DNA of 64,000 nucleotides from Homarus americanus (Eukaryota > Arthropoda > Malacostraca > Decapoda > Nephropidae): positions 17,317,678 to 17,381,677 of the forward strand of contig NW_024737042.1 of NCBI RefSeq assembly GCF_018991925.1, given 5' to 3'. The position numbers and the translations under genes were made by a program. Shown here piece after piece: positions 34,430-44,602 of this stretch. A model generated the notes under the pieces. The model saw only the letters and a program-made list of their open reading frames with translations, did no database searches and was not told the DNA's origin. The first letter of the stretch is position 1. Every line of letters starts with the position of its first letter.

Positions 34430-36305
34430 ATGGCTTCCACTGGACCCCCACCACCACAAAAATACCTTGCATTACCTGGTCCCAGTCGCCCTAAGCCAAA
34501 GAAGATACGACGTTCCCTAAGTTACTAAGTTAAGTACAAGATCGTACAAGATTTAGAAAAAGGAACGAGACAAGTTGATTTGGCGCGCCAGCATGGCGTG
34601 AACGAATCGACGATCAGGACGATCAATAAGGATGCCGCCAAGATAAAAGAACACATGAACATCACAAAGTCTGCAGGTGCTTCAATGGTGAAGTACTGTC
34701 AGAGCAAGGTGCTGCAGCAGCTCAAGACGGAGAATTTCCTTGTGAGCTACTTGATTCGTCACGCAAGACGGAACATGGCGGTGGACACGCGGTCAATTCA
34801 GGACTACGCACGTGAACTGTACGTAGCAGTGGTATGTAAGATGGGAATTGCAGAGCCCAAACCCTTCAATGCTTCCTCTGGGTGGTTGCAAGGGTTTAAG
34901 AAGAGGAGCAAGATCACCAACATTAACATTGGTGGTGAAGGAGCGAGTGCTGACCATGTTGCGGCTAGTGATTTTCCTCCATTCTTACGTGACATTATGG
35001 AGGATGGACAGTACACCGACGACCAGGTGTTCAACATGGATGAATCCGGTCAGTTTTGGAAAAGCTACCTTCCAAGACCTTCGTTGTCAAGTCTGCCAGC
35101 AAGTGTCGGGGCAGGAAGCTGCAGAAGGAGCGCATCACAGTCCTGTTCACCACCAATGCCTCCGGTACCTGTAAACTCAAGTTATCGGTGATCCACACAG
35201 CACGCAAGCCGCACACCTACAAGAACATGGACATGACCAAGCTCAATGTCCACTGGCTAACCGCGCGTAAGGCGTGGATGTTCACTACTCTGTCCCTCTT
35301 CTGTTTTGACGACTGTTTCGTTCCCGACGTCAAGAAATTCTGCGAGCAACAGAATGCTCCATTCAACATTTTGTTGCTCTTTGACAACGCACCAGGACAC
35401 TCGCCCCTACTGTTGGATCGTCACCCCAACGTAAAAGTGGCCTTCCTTCCTCCCAACACTACGTCGTTAATCCAGCCCACGGACCAGGAGTTGATATGCA
35501 ACGTTAAGGCTGCATTCTCTACAAAGAAGTTTAAGCTCCTGAACGACTGTACCAACACCAAGGATGAGTTAACCTGGGTGACACCGATAGCCAGAGCGAC
35601 GACGAGGAACAAGCGTTGGCGGATCAAGAAGTTCGCGTCAAACAGTTTTGGAAGAAATTTATCGTCAAGAAAGCTGTTGATTTCTTGGTGGAGGCATGGG
35701 AGCAGCTGTCTGTGGCAACGATTCGTCACGCATGGCGGCATGTGTTGCAAGGTATCCCAGGTGGGAGGCAGAGTCAACCTGTGACTGGTGAAGTTCAGTC
35801 TGTTGCAGTGGCAGTGGACCTTGCAAGAGAAGCTGCGCAGAGTGTTTCAGCTGCAGGCTTCTCCGAGACCACCAACGACGACATTATGGAGGTGATAAGG
35901 GATCCTGAGGTGACTGCCGACGAGATATTAGAAGACAATGACGTCAGTGAAGATGCAGGTGGTGCGTCATCCCGAGAAGAACACAAGTTAACGCATGGTA
36001 CTGTTAAGGATGACATCGAGTTTGCAGAGAAACTCAAGCTCGTCCTTTCCAAATTCCCTGACGATCACCACTATGAAGTCTTCAATAACCAGCTGTTGCA
36101 GACTATGGAGCCGTACATCCAGATGTGTCACGACAACATCAACACTAGCCGTCAGCGTAACATTACGGACTTCTTCGCTCGCAACCCACCACAACCAGCC
36201 CAAGCCAGTGATAGTGACAGTGACGCTATGGACTTTGAAGGATTTGTCAGGGAGGCCCTGACAACTATGGTGGATAGTGATGGTGATTCACCTGAGGGCC
36301 AGTAA
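34430..36305 (+). pseudogene. Tigger/pogo transposase (CENP-B HTH, DDE_1), four lesions
   Basis: Starts MASTGPPPPQKYLALPGPSR at 34,430. An in-frame TAA lies at 34,526-34,528, then KYKIVQDLEKGTRQVDLARQ and HGVNESTIRTI (first HTH), ENFLVSYLIRHARRN with FNASSGWLQGFKKR (CENP-B-type second HTH), and VFNMDESG (first Asp). A one-base deletion at about 35,060 moves on to LPSKTFVVKSASKCRGRK, LLLFDNAPGHS (second Asp), LPPNTTSLIQPTDQE (third Asp). A second shift at about 35,580 leads to DDEEQALADQEVRVKQFWKK, an acidic tail, and RQRNITDFF near the end (stop 36,303-36,305). The DDD triad is intact. Length and order fit Tigger1-like proteins; the lesions make this copy inactive. Confidence 0.9.
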
Positions 36306-36361
36306 TCTGCCCTCTGCCTCGGAACCAGGCCCCATCAACGTAGGCCGGCCCATCTCTTCTA

Positions 36362-36495
36362 CTAACGTAAGTGTCAAACCTAATCTAACGTAAGTGTTAA
36401 ACCTTGATTTTTTCTAAACTAACCTTACCTTACGCAAGTGTTAATCCTTGATTTTTTCTAACCTAACGTAAGTGTTAAACCTTGATTTTTCTTTT
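36362..36495. repeat. About 45-bp tandem repeat, 3 copies
   Basis: Units contain CTAACGTAAGTGTTAAACC followed by TTGATTTTTTCTAA. They lie just downstream of the Tigger stop. Confidence 0.75.
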
Positions 36496-36724
36496 ACCTG
36501 GTACAGTATAGTATTATCTTATTGATATTTCTCTTCTATATTATGTTTGTGTGCATACCATCATAAAGTTAAGATACTATTTTAACTACAACGTACGTAT
36601 TGTGTCAGAAAAAGTGGAGTTTGGGGGGTCGGCCCAGTCTCTATTTCAATTAATCCCATATGTTCTGTTATTTCATTTACGCGTTTCTCGTTTTACGAGG
36701 TACTCCGCGGGTTCAATTGACCGC
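36496..36724. other. Unassigned, Tigger 3' flank
   Basis: AT-rich; CATTTACGCGTTTCTCG at about 36,677-36,693 may be part of the Tigger right end. Nothing else seen. Confidence 0.4.
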
Positions 36725-37040
36725 TGATAACCACAAAGAAACAAGAAAACATGAAGTTTCCAAGCACTTTCGTGTAATTCACATCTTCAGGGGTGAGTAC
36801 AGACTAAGGAGTAATACTTGACAAGGCTAATATATACAGTAGAGGAGAGTGAGATCAAGTCCCTAGGGGACCGGAGGTGTCCACAATGTTCCGGTCATAA
36901 GGCAGTGACCCAACCCTTACTAATCTTCTTAATAAAAAAATTGACCATGCCATCTCTAAGCACAGCAGCTGTCCGTAGTCATGTTTCCTTGTGGTTATCA
37001 GCATATACTTGGATCACGCGCACCTACAGTGATTTAAAGG
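36725..37040 (-). mobile_element. Penelope-like terminal/UTR-type repeat, copy 2
   Basis: The reverse complement of the landmarks at 1,975-2,196 occupies 36,725-36,935 (GTGTAATTCACATCTTCAGG; GCTGATAACCACAAAG). The distal part TTGTGGTTATCAGCATATAC with CACGCGCACCTACAGTGATT follows at 36,988-37,035 in the opposite orientation. So TTGTGGTTATCAGC occurs in both orientations around about 250 bp. Confidence 0.55.
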
Positions 37041-37485
37041 AACAATACCGTGGTCTTTGAACAATGGAAAGGTCTCGTTGTCTTTATCCCTAAATTTGCA
37101 AATTACGTCCATATAAGACCAGCCACAACCTTCACATGTCATGCTAAAAATGAAACTGTCGCAAGCCCAGGGAAAAGCGTGCCTAGTCGCCTAATTATCC
37201 ATGAAACAAAATATTTGCTCTAGAAATGATTATCATATGAGAACTCACAGAAAAAAATAAAGTAAGACAATAAACAGTAATAAAAATAACTCGTCCACGG
37301 GTTAGTCGTAAATATTAGCCATATACAATATATCACTGAAGGTGTAAAAACTAATGATTTTGTCAATTGAACGATTTGGATAATACTTGTTGACTTAATG
37401 TTGCAAAATATTTGTTACAAACAGAGCATATATTTTCTTTAATGTACTGTTTATTTTATTAGGGTGGAAAAGGAGCACAGCCAGT
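37041..37485. other. Unassigned stretch
   Basis: Nothing recognised. By position it may hold the upstream exon of the Harbinger DNA-binding gene, but no motif is visible. Confidence 0.4.
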
Positions 37486-38248
37486 ATATCCGAAAAAAAA
37501 AATTGCAACTGGAGTGGCCCACCTCCTCCACCTCCAAAGCAGGGACACTTGGCTGTGGCTGCAGACATGATGTCTGTGGAAATGTTATTTGCCGAGGACC
37601 AGCTTGATAGCACTTCAGCAACTATTTTGCATGAATCTGATGACTGTCTGTTTCAAACTCTTCAATATTTGATTCGTTCAGTATAAAAAAAAACATTTTC
37701 AATACATTATATAAAAATGTTATGGAAGTGATATGCAGTATATTATAAATAATAAGTCTTAATGTAACTTAGATCAAGGTGTTCCAATTTTCAATCTGGT
37801 ATAAAAATGTACTGATTTATTTTCCAGAGTACAATTATGATGCTAGCTTCCTTCCTAGATCATCTGTAAGGCAGTCACCACCACCAATGATGCCTGCATC
37901 TGCACCAGCAGGAACACTTGGATCAAATAATCTAACATCAATATCACCCATGCCACCAGCAGTAACAGGAGGTTCACCTCCAGCAGTACAACCACCAGCA
38001 GCATCAACATCTAGTAGTAGTCACAGGGGAAAAAAAGGAAGCAGGTGAATAGTAGGAGTAAATGTTTCAATGCCATTAAAAAGAATTCAGAAGAACTTAC
38101 TGGTGATATAAGAGAGGCCTTAATGGCCTTCACTATTATGTGTAACACAGTATCGGCACAATCAATGCATATTGCTGTTAATTTTGAGTTGCTCGCCAGT
38201 GCCATACGTCAAGAGTACAGCCATAATTCCACAAACGGCTTTGCATAA
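37486..38248 (+). pseudogene. PIF/Harbinger accessory (Myb/SANT-like) protein, C-terminal exons
   Basis: 37,486-37,687 reads WSGPPPPPPKQGHLAVAADM (the family usually has TGGGPPPPP here), MLFAEDQLD and DDCLFQ. A polypyrimidine stretch and acceptor TTTATTTTCCAG precede 37,829, after which the frame reads EYNYDASFLPRSS, a proline/serine-rich linker and SSSHRGKK. A one-base shift in the A7 run at 38,030-38,037 leads to NSRSKCFNAIKKNSEELTGD and ALMAFTIMCNTVSAQ, ending at 38,248 (FA). The second gene of Harbinger elements helps the nuclease reach DNA ends. The Myb/SANT domain itself is not visible here. Confidence 0.6.
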
Positions 38249-38382
38249 TTTAGTTAAATTGTGGAGACTTTTCTCTTTACTGTTTTTGACACTTAACAGA
38301 GAATTTGAAATAGCTTATTATGTTCTAACATTAGTTATACAGTTTTAGTTCTTTTAGTTCTTGTGACAACTACATTCTTTCA

Positions 38383-38396
<14 letters not shown>

Positions 38397-38420
<24 letters not shown>
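38397..38420. repeat. (TA)n microsatellite
   Basis: A short TA run preceded by (CA)5, next to the SINE tail. Confidence 0.9.
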
Positions 38421-38423
<3 letters not shown>

Positions 38424-38585
38424 CAACACCTCAACCCGCCAGGATTCGAACCCATGGCCCACAAGTCCATGACTGTGATCGGGGAACGCTACCTCTGGAC
38501 CACCAGGATACAAAAGCAGTCCTAGACTTTGTTATATTTCATACAAAGCCTGTTCAACGAGCTTATGGCGCCGTGAACCTCTAAT
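38421..38585 (-). mobile_element. tRNA-related SINE, copy 2
   Basis: The reverse complement of the SINE at 2,197-2,362, including the B box GGTTCGAATCC (38,443-38,453) and an A-box-like stretch (GGTCCAGAGGTAGCG, 38,488-38,502). It sits inside the Harbinger element between its two genes. The 5' end (38,585) leads into a TA run and then copy 3 of the Penelope-like end, the same order as at 1,975-2,362. Confidence 0.8.
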
Positions 38586-38591
38586 GGGGAC

Positions 38592-38694
<103 letters not shown>

Positions 38695-38697
38695 AAT

Positions 38698-38805
38698 AAA
38701 TCACTGTAGGTGCGCGTGATTCGTATATGCTATAACCACAAGGAAAAAGAAAAAGTTAGCACCGTGTAATTCACATCTTCAGGGGGTGAGAGTGCAGACT
38801 GCAGA
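38698..38805 (-). mobile_element. Penelope-like terminal/UTR-type repeat, copy 3
   Basis: AATCACTGTAGGTGCGCGTG, ATATGCTATAACCACAAGG and GTGTAATTCACATCTTCAGG repeat copy 1 in reverse complement. Confidence 0.6.
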
Positions 38806-38823
38806 CTGATCTGTACTTTCACC

Positions 38824-38825
<2 letters not shown>

Positions 38826-38902
<77 letters not shown>
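38826..38902. repeat. (TA)n microsatellite
   Basis: About 75 bp of TA. Confidence 0.97.
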
Positions 38903-38908
<6 letters not shown>

Positions 38909-39232
38909 CTGTGATAGTGTGTATTGTATGCTCATACTTAGTGGGAAATTTTAAGCAATAATTTTATTCACCTTTTTTGTACTTTAATTACAATTCCAAT
39001 AATGGTTCAGTACTTTTAAAATCTTTCAAGAAAGATAATTCCTATTGTTTGCAATTTCAAACTAAGTATGATTACGGATACTGTAATTTATATACAGCAC
39101 TGTATTCTGTAAAGGTAAGGTACTGTGATAAATTTAGTTTTACTGCTTCTTATTTAAAGCAACTAAATTCAAGTTTTGTTTATATATTTCTCTGACACTT
39201 GCAAACTGTTTCACAAAAGTACTTTGAAGCAT
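38903..39232. other. Unassigned AT-rich stretch
   Basis: A 72-codon plus-strand frame at 38,977-39,195 shows no motif. By position this stretch replaces the missing end of the Harbinger nuclease. Confidence 0.4.
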
Positions 39233-39889
39233 TTAAAAAACGGTGCTAGCATAATCACCATCCTCTAGCATTTGGCATACTCTGGAATTGTCAAACACCC
39301 TACTATTATGCACACTACCTGGCCAGCTGCATATAACGTTGTGGAAAATTAATTTTGCATCACAAATTCCCATAAGATTGATAGAGTAATACCCCTTTTT
39401 ACATCTATATAATTCATCAGTGTTTCCTCCAGGACTTCTAATAGGGATATGAGACCCACCAATGCAGCCAATTACAATAGGCATCCCTACAATGGTGTGA
39501 AATTCATCAACCAGGTTTTGTACATTGCCTGATTCTGGAAATTTGATATTATCTTTTGCCATATGGGTCAAAATATTTGCAAAGCATCTGACAAACTTGC
39601 AAACTGACGATACAGAAATTTTCAAGCAGTCTCCCATACTAATTTGGAAGCTGCCACTGCTGAAGTATCTCAATGCAGTTAATAGTTGGAGGTGTGCTGG
39701 AATACTGCATCCTGTAGGATAGAATTTTTTTTACTTTACTCTTTTGTCTAACATTGCACATCCTGAGTATGATGAACAACAGTGCTCCTACGATGATAGA
39801 CATTACTGTATTACATTTTAATATCTTGAGAGAATGAACCTCTATAAAGTGCGATATTTAAGTAATATTCTCGTTAGCTGGAATAAATG

Positions 39890-40260
39890 GGGATGAGAGA
39901 TCTCTGATTTTCCAGAGCGCAAGAGGACTCTCTCAAACCCTAATAAATCCCTCATTCCTGGAATTTTTCCGGATACTGATAAAAGTTTCCAAGTCTAAAC
40001 ATTCTTTCATCCTTGGAGACCCAGGAAAACACTTGGAAAGAGTTTCCAGAAGTGTTCTCAAAATTTTTCAGAAAGTGTGCATGATATTCAACCTTAAAAT
40101 TTGCTCCCAAGCCTGGATAGAAATTTTTTAAGAGATTTTATGGAATTTTCTCAGAAAATGGGCCTGATTTTCAACCTCGAAAACTCGTTCACAGACCCGG
40201 AATGGAGAGATTTTCCCAAAACGATTCCAAGCCTATTTAAATTCTAAGTATTGGAGCGTT
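39890..40260. repeat. Degenerate tandem pair within the Harbinger intron
   Basis: Two diverged copies of about 100 bp: one around TTTTTCAGAAAGTGTGC and ATTCAACCTTAAAATTTGC (40,065-40,110), the next around TTCTCAGAAAATGGGCC and TTCAACCTCGAAAACTCG (40,148-40,189). They are non-coding. Confidence 0.5.
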
Positions 40261-40471
40261 AGTTGCTAATGGAGATCTTACTACTTGTAATTATGGCTTG
40301 TTTGTATTACTATTGTACATAGGAGGTGGTATTAGGAGTTTTAATGAGTGCTGAGTATTTTACAATGACGATGTCGTCCCTCTACTTTTTTTTGCACCAT
40401 TGCATAACATTCAATAAATACCCAATACAGTACATCACTAAAGAAAGACCAAAATCCAAAGTTTAGAATTT

Positions 40472-40578
40472 TGGTCTACAAAGATACCTCTAACCTAACC
40501 TAATAACCCTTCCTAACATTACCTAACCTAACCTGACCTAATCTAACCTAAGCTAACTTAACCCAATTATCTTGTAGA
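40472..40578. mobile_element. Small inverted-repeat element with telomere-like core, copy 2
   Basis: The ends GTCTACAAAGATA (about 40,474-40,486) and TATCTTGTAGAC (about 40,568-40,579) are inverted with one gap. Between them are about 70 bp of degenerate CCTAA units (ACCTAACCTAATAACCC, ACCTAACCTGACCTAATC). The flanking GCACACTATAGTAACAC is shared with copy 1 at 31,308-31,605. Confidence 0.65.
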
Positions 40579-40811
40579 CAGCACACTATAGTAACACCAG
40601 AATTTCTTACCTCGTCCATCTTCAAATATTGGCATATGTGTCTCAACTCGTTCAAGAAGTTCATGGATACATTCCTTGGACAGCCTATAACTCCTTATGA
40701 ACTCCTCCTCAGAAAGATAAGCAAAAGGATTTTGACGGTCTCTTATTACAAACCATGGTAGCCTCACCGCATCAGCCAGCTCTGCATACCAGAATGCTAT
40801 AATGCCAGCCT

Positions 40812-41589
40812 GAAAAAATAAAACAAAATCTAATATCCATTATCTATATAATGCAGTAACTATTGTATATTAGGTAAATTACTTTTGATAATATTTTGTA
40901 AACTTGTTGCATAGCTATTAGAGAGAATTTCCTCAAGAAATTTAAATTTGTTTACTGTTGTTCAAATTAAGATAGGACCGACATGATAAAGATCAAATGA
41001 TTGAAAACATCATTAATCAAATATGGCACTTTTTTTCCAGCCCTGAGTTCGAACCTTACCTCTAAAAAATATTTTATGTTGCCTAACTTAAATTTACAAA
41101 CATTGGTAGTACCTAAACACAACGGGAACAACAACTCAAACAGTGAAATATAGCAGGAGAATTTTTTTTCCGAGGCAATTATCAGCGTGGGTCGCAGATG
41201 ACACTTGTTGTACACTATTACCTCGGCAATCTACCAAGTACATTTGACTCATCTTATATCTTCCTTATATAATATATTGGCGAATTGGAAATGGCATTAC
41301 ATCTATCCATCACAAACAAAAGTGTGTTACTTATCATACTTGAAGCTATAAGAGGATGATTGTAGGAATGCAATGCTTGATAAAATTGGAGAAGGGCGAT
41401 GGGGAGACGAAAAATATTCGGAATTGAAGGTACGACGTCACAGGTGTAGGCCTACACGGCGGTCTTTTAAAAATATATACATTTTCATTGGAACCGGTTA
41501 TTAGGACATTTTAATATTTGTTTTCCTTATTATCTCATCATAATTTACATATTGTTTTTCAGAGACGTTTTCTATTCATATATAACTAG
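40812..41589. other. Unassigned stretch
   Basis: Nothing recognised. It presumably holds the upstream exon(s) of the Harbinger nuclease, but no motif is visible. Confidence 0.4.
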
Positions 41590-41765
41590 TTTGAACATTC
41601 GGGATAAGTTTTTCGGGTGCCTACCCACACCCGAGGACTTTCCAATAATATTGTATGACTACCAAATGGTAACCCGACAAAATTTGGTTGAAAAAATTGG
41701 ATTAATGCTCGGAGGGCGCTTTCGGGTTACTAATGAGTAACCCGAATGTTTAAAAAAATGGCCGA
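41590..41765. repeat. Palindrome-bearing repeat, copy 2
   Basis: CGGGTTACTAATGAGTAACC (41,723-41,742) is a palindrome of the same kind as in copy 1, and GAATGTTTAAAAAAATGGCC (41,745-41,764) is the reverse complement, with small changes, of the start of copy 1 (29,585-29,605). CATTCGGGATAAGTTTTTCG marks the other end. Confidence 0.6.
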
Positions 41766-41952
41766 GCGATGTACAGAAGTAAACAAAGAATTTATTTTAA
41801 ATACTCTGAAACATTCAATGCCATAATATCCTGACCCTTGTGAAATCTACTCTGTAATCCTTTTGCACTACTACTCACAGGATAGGTATGGGGTGCTCAA
41901 TATGCTAGCCGCTGTAAGTAGCAAAATAACAAAAAACAATTAAAGATCAAAT
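41766..41952. other. Unassigned stretch
   Basis: Nothing recognised. Confidence 0.4.
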
Positions 41953-42352
41953 TACACCCCCTCATACAATGAGTACTCCCCTGACAGCAAGTACCCCCTG
42001 ATACAACAAGTACCGCTCTGAAATAACAAGTACCGTCATCCACAACAAGTATCCCAACACACAATAAATACCCCCCACATACCACAAGTACCCCCACACA
42101 CTACAAGTACCCCCCCCACACACTACAGTATAAGTACCCTCACACACTGCAACTATCCCCACACAGCACAAGTACCCCACACACAACAAGTACCCCCACA
42201 CACAAGTACTTCCCACACCACAAGTACTCCACACACCACAAGCACCCCCACACACCACAAGTACCCCCCACACCCCTAAGTATCCCCAACACCACAACTA
42301 CCCCCCACACACCACAAGTACCCCACACATACAAGTATTCCCACACATTACA
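41953..42352 (+). repeat. Satellite 1 patch
   Basis: About 20 diverged units of the CACACCACAAGTACCCC type, more degenerate than at 4-19 kb (for example TACAACAAGTACC, CTACAAGTACC). Confidence 0.9.
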
Positions 42353-42969
42353 AGTACTTCTATACAGGCAGCTATCAACCAGGGAGGTACTACAGCCTGG
42401 GAAGATATTGGAAGCATAATGTATTGTCTTGACTTGACTTGACGTCTGTAGATAAGGTAGAAGGCTATTGCTTGTAATGCTGGGTGGGAGGGCCGGGATG
42501 AGGATTGGAAGTTCATTGATGGCGATTTGTGGGAGAGGGGATTGGCTTAGGATCAAGGAAAAGAGGGAGCAACCAGATATGCTGAGGTTATAATAATTAT
42601 ATTTGAACTTACATCTTGCGTGATTAGGTTCTAGCTCTCAAGCCTTTGTCATTTAGTTAAAAGTATGTTTATTTTGAGGTAGCCATTGTTTCAAGGAAGG
42701 GGTGACGACCTCTGGCCAGGTTCTTGTGGAGCTGGCTGAGCAGCGTATCTTTTGTTTTAATAAGAGTAGAAGGAAGGGCAAGAAGACGGGTTGAGAGGCC
42801 AAGGATAGTGTCCTTGATCACTCTCATCTTTTAATGAAGCGTTTTGTTTATATAGTAGGAAGTTTAATTTAGGAAGAGTTGTAGGATCCAACTTGCTACT
42901 TTGTTCACGGAGGTGGTCCTATCTTTTGGTTTAATTGAAAGATTGAAGCTTTACTTGAAGGTACAGTAT
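42353..42969. other. Unassigned stretch
   Basis: No gene. CAGCCTGGGAAGATAT followed by AATGTATTGTCT at 42,394-42,428 is repeated with small changes at 43,589-43,622, on the other side of the Jockey fragment. Confidence 0.4.
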
Positions 42970-43580
42970 TTAATGGCTATACAGTTCTTTTGTTTTTGTA
43001 TTGAATTTGATAATTTTTAGATGTATTTTGGTATTGGTGATGAGCTGTCGACTTTTATTCTGCTTAATCTGAACCAAGCGTGTTCTTCTCTTGCTCTTCT
43101 TACTGGTTCGTTGTCGAGCCAGTTTGCTACAGTTTCTGAGTCTAAATCTCGTACTTTTTCCCATGTTCTTTTGGCTGATGTAGATGTCTACGTTTACTGC
43201 GTTGATGTTGGCTCTTCTATGGAGTTCTTCTGTTTGTTACTCTTTTCGTAACTGGTGTTATATTATGAATCTTAGGCTTTTATTTTGTACCGTTTGAAGT
43301 TTCTTGATTCTCGTTGCGCTAAATGAGTTGGTTGGTACAGGCGGGTAGCACATTACTGTTTTTATTAGTGCCGTGTATAATTTCCTTTTGTTTGGTATGT
43401 TCAGTTTTTTAAATCTTCTTATTTCTGAGAATTTGCTACGTAGTTTGTGAACTTTTTCGTTGATGAAGCTCTGGTAACCATTTGTTGAGAGTTTCAGTCC
43501 CAGGATACTGCCTTCGTTGGTGTATGGGTAAATTTCTCCATCTACTATTACTGGTTCGACTTTTCTTGGCAATTGGTATG
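42970..43580 (-). pseudogene. Jockey-type LINE ORF2, C-terminal region only
   Basis: Minus strand, frame from 43,572: PRKVEPVIVDGEIYPYTNEG, SILGLKLSTNGYQSFINEKV, RSKFSEIRRFKKLNIPNKRK, LYTALIKTVMCYPPVPTN to 43,258. It then continues in other frames as AKRTWEKVRDLDSETVA and RTSKKSKRRTRLVQIKQNKS to a stop at about 42,970. This is the region between RT and C-terminus that is absent from the Jockey copy at 24,262. The tail is not clear. Confidence 0.8.
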
Positions 43581-43813
43581 ATTTTACAGCCTGGGAAGAT
43601 ATGAAGATATGTATTGTCTAATGGTAGACCCTGCTGCTATATGGCATCACAAAAATTGTGACCAAGTCCCAGGTTGCTGATCTAACTTTCTGCCTCATTT
43701 ACACACAATTACAGGGTCTCAATTGTTTCTCTTACTTTGACAACACAACATTCATATATCGTTTCTCACTATTGATCTTTTTTCATTTTTGTATTTATTT
43801 ATGGTTCTTTATT

Positions 43814-43940
43814 ATATTATTATCAGTGTTGTTATTGTTATTATTGTTATTAATATTTTATCTTATATTTTTAATTATAAATTTTATTTACTATGAACTA
43901 ATTATTTTTATTATTGTCATTATTATTATTATTATTATTA

Positions 43941-43992
<52 letters not shown>

Positions 43993-44095
43993 TATTATCA
44001 GTGTTGTTATTGTTATTATTGTTATTAATATTTTATCTTATATTTTTAATTATAAATTTTATTTACTATGAACTATTATATTTTATTATTATTAT

Positions 44096-44136
<41 letters not shown>

Positions 44137-44137
44137 C
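43814..44137. repeat. AT-rich duplication with (ATT)n microsatellites
   Basis: A piece of about 85 bp (TATTATCAGTGTTGTTATTG through TTTATTTACTATGAACT) at 43,816-43,897 is repeated at 43,988-44,072, each followed by ATT triplet runs. It is a local tandem duplication of about 172 bp. Confidence 0.85.
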
Positions 44138-44189
44138 ATTTCCAGGCCCCGATGTGGGTCAGTGACCTATGCCCGGGTGGGCTAATCCC

Positions 44190-44602
44190 TGTAAAGAAAA
44201 AACAACAACACAAGTACCTCCACACACCACAAGAACCTCCACACACCACAAGTACCTCCACACACCACAAGAACCTCCACACACCACAAGAACCTCCACA
44301 CACCACAAGTACCTCCACACACCACAAGTACCTCCACACACCACAAGTACCTCCACACATCCACAAGTACCTCCACACACCACAAGACCCCACACACCAC
44401 AAGTACCTCCACACCACAAGTACCCCACACACACACACACCACAAGTACCCCCACACACCACAAGTACCCCCACACACCACAAGTACCCCCACACACCAC
44501 AAGTACCCCCACACACCACAAGTACCCCCACACACCACAAGTACCCCCACACACCACAAGTACCCCAACACACCACAAGTTCCCCCACACACCACCCCGG
44601 GT
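44190..44602 (+). repeat. Satellite 1 patch, homogeneous
   Basis: About 20 units, first of the ACCTCCACACACCACAAG kind (19-20 bp), then of the ACCCCCACACACCACAAG kind. They are far more uniform than the patch at 41,953. It ends at CACACCACCCCGGG. Long frames on both strands are repeat artefacts. Confidence 0.95.

Larger units (their letters stand above)
39233..40809 (-). pseudogene. PIF/Harbinger nuclease (HARBI1-like), two exons, C-terminally truncated
   Basis: Minus strand. Exon 40,809-40,611 follows an acceptor (TATTTTTTCAG) and reads AGIIAFWYAELADAV, RDRQNPFAYLSEEEFIRSY and MPIFEDGRG, ending at a GTAAGA donor (40,610-40,605). Exon 39,711-39,233 follows CTATCCTACAG; the junction is in frame (EDGRGCSIPAHLQLL). 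It continues ALRYFSSGSFQISMGD, VDEFHTIVGMPIVIGCIGGS, HIPIRSPGG, LMGICDAKLIFHNVI, SWPGSVHNSRVFDNS. The first catalytic Asp (family pattern IDGTHI) is Gly (IGGSHI); the second (CDA) is present; the third block is missing because the frame ends at DGDYASTVF. The intron carries a small telomere-like element (40,472-40,578). Confidence 0.85.

Noticed and set aside
43658..44132. Hydrophobic membrane protein frames (IIII/YYYY)
   Set aside because: ATT triplet microsatellites translated in frame.
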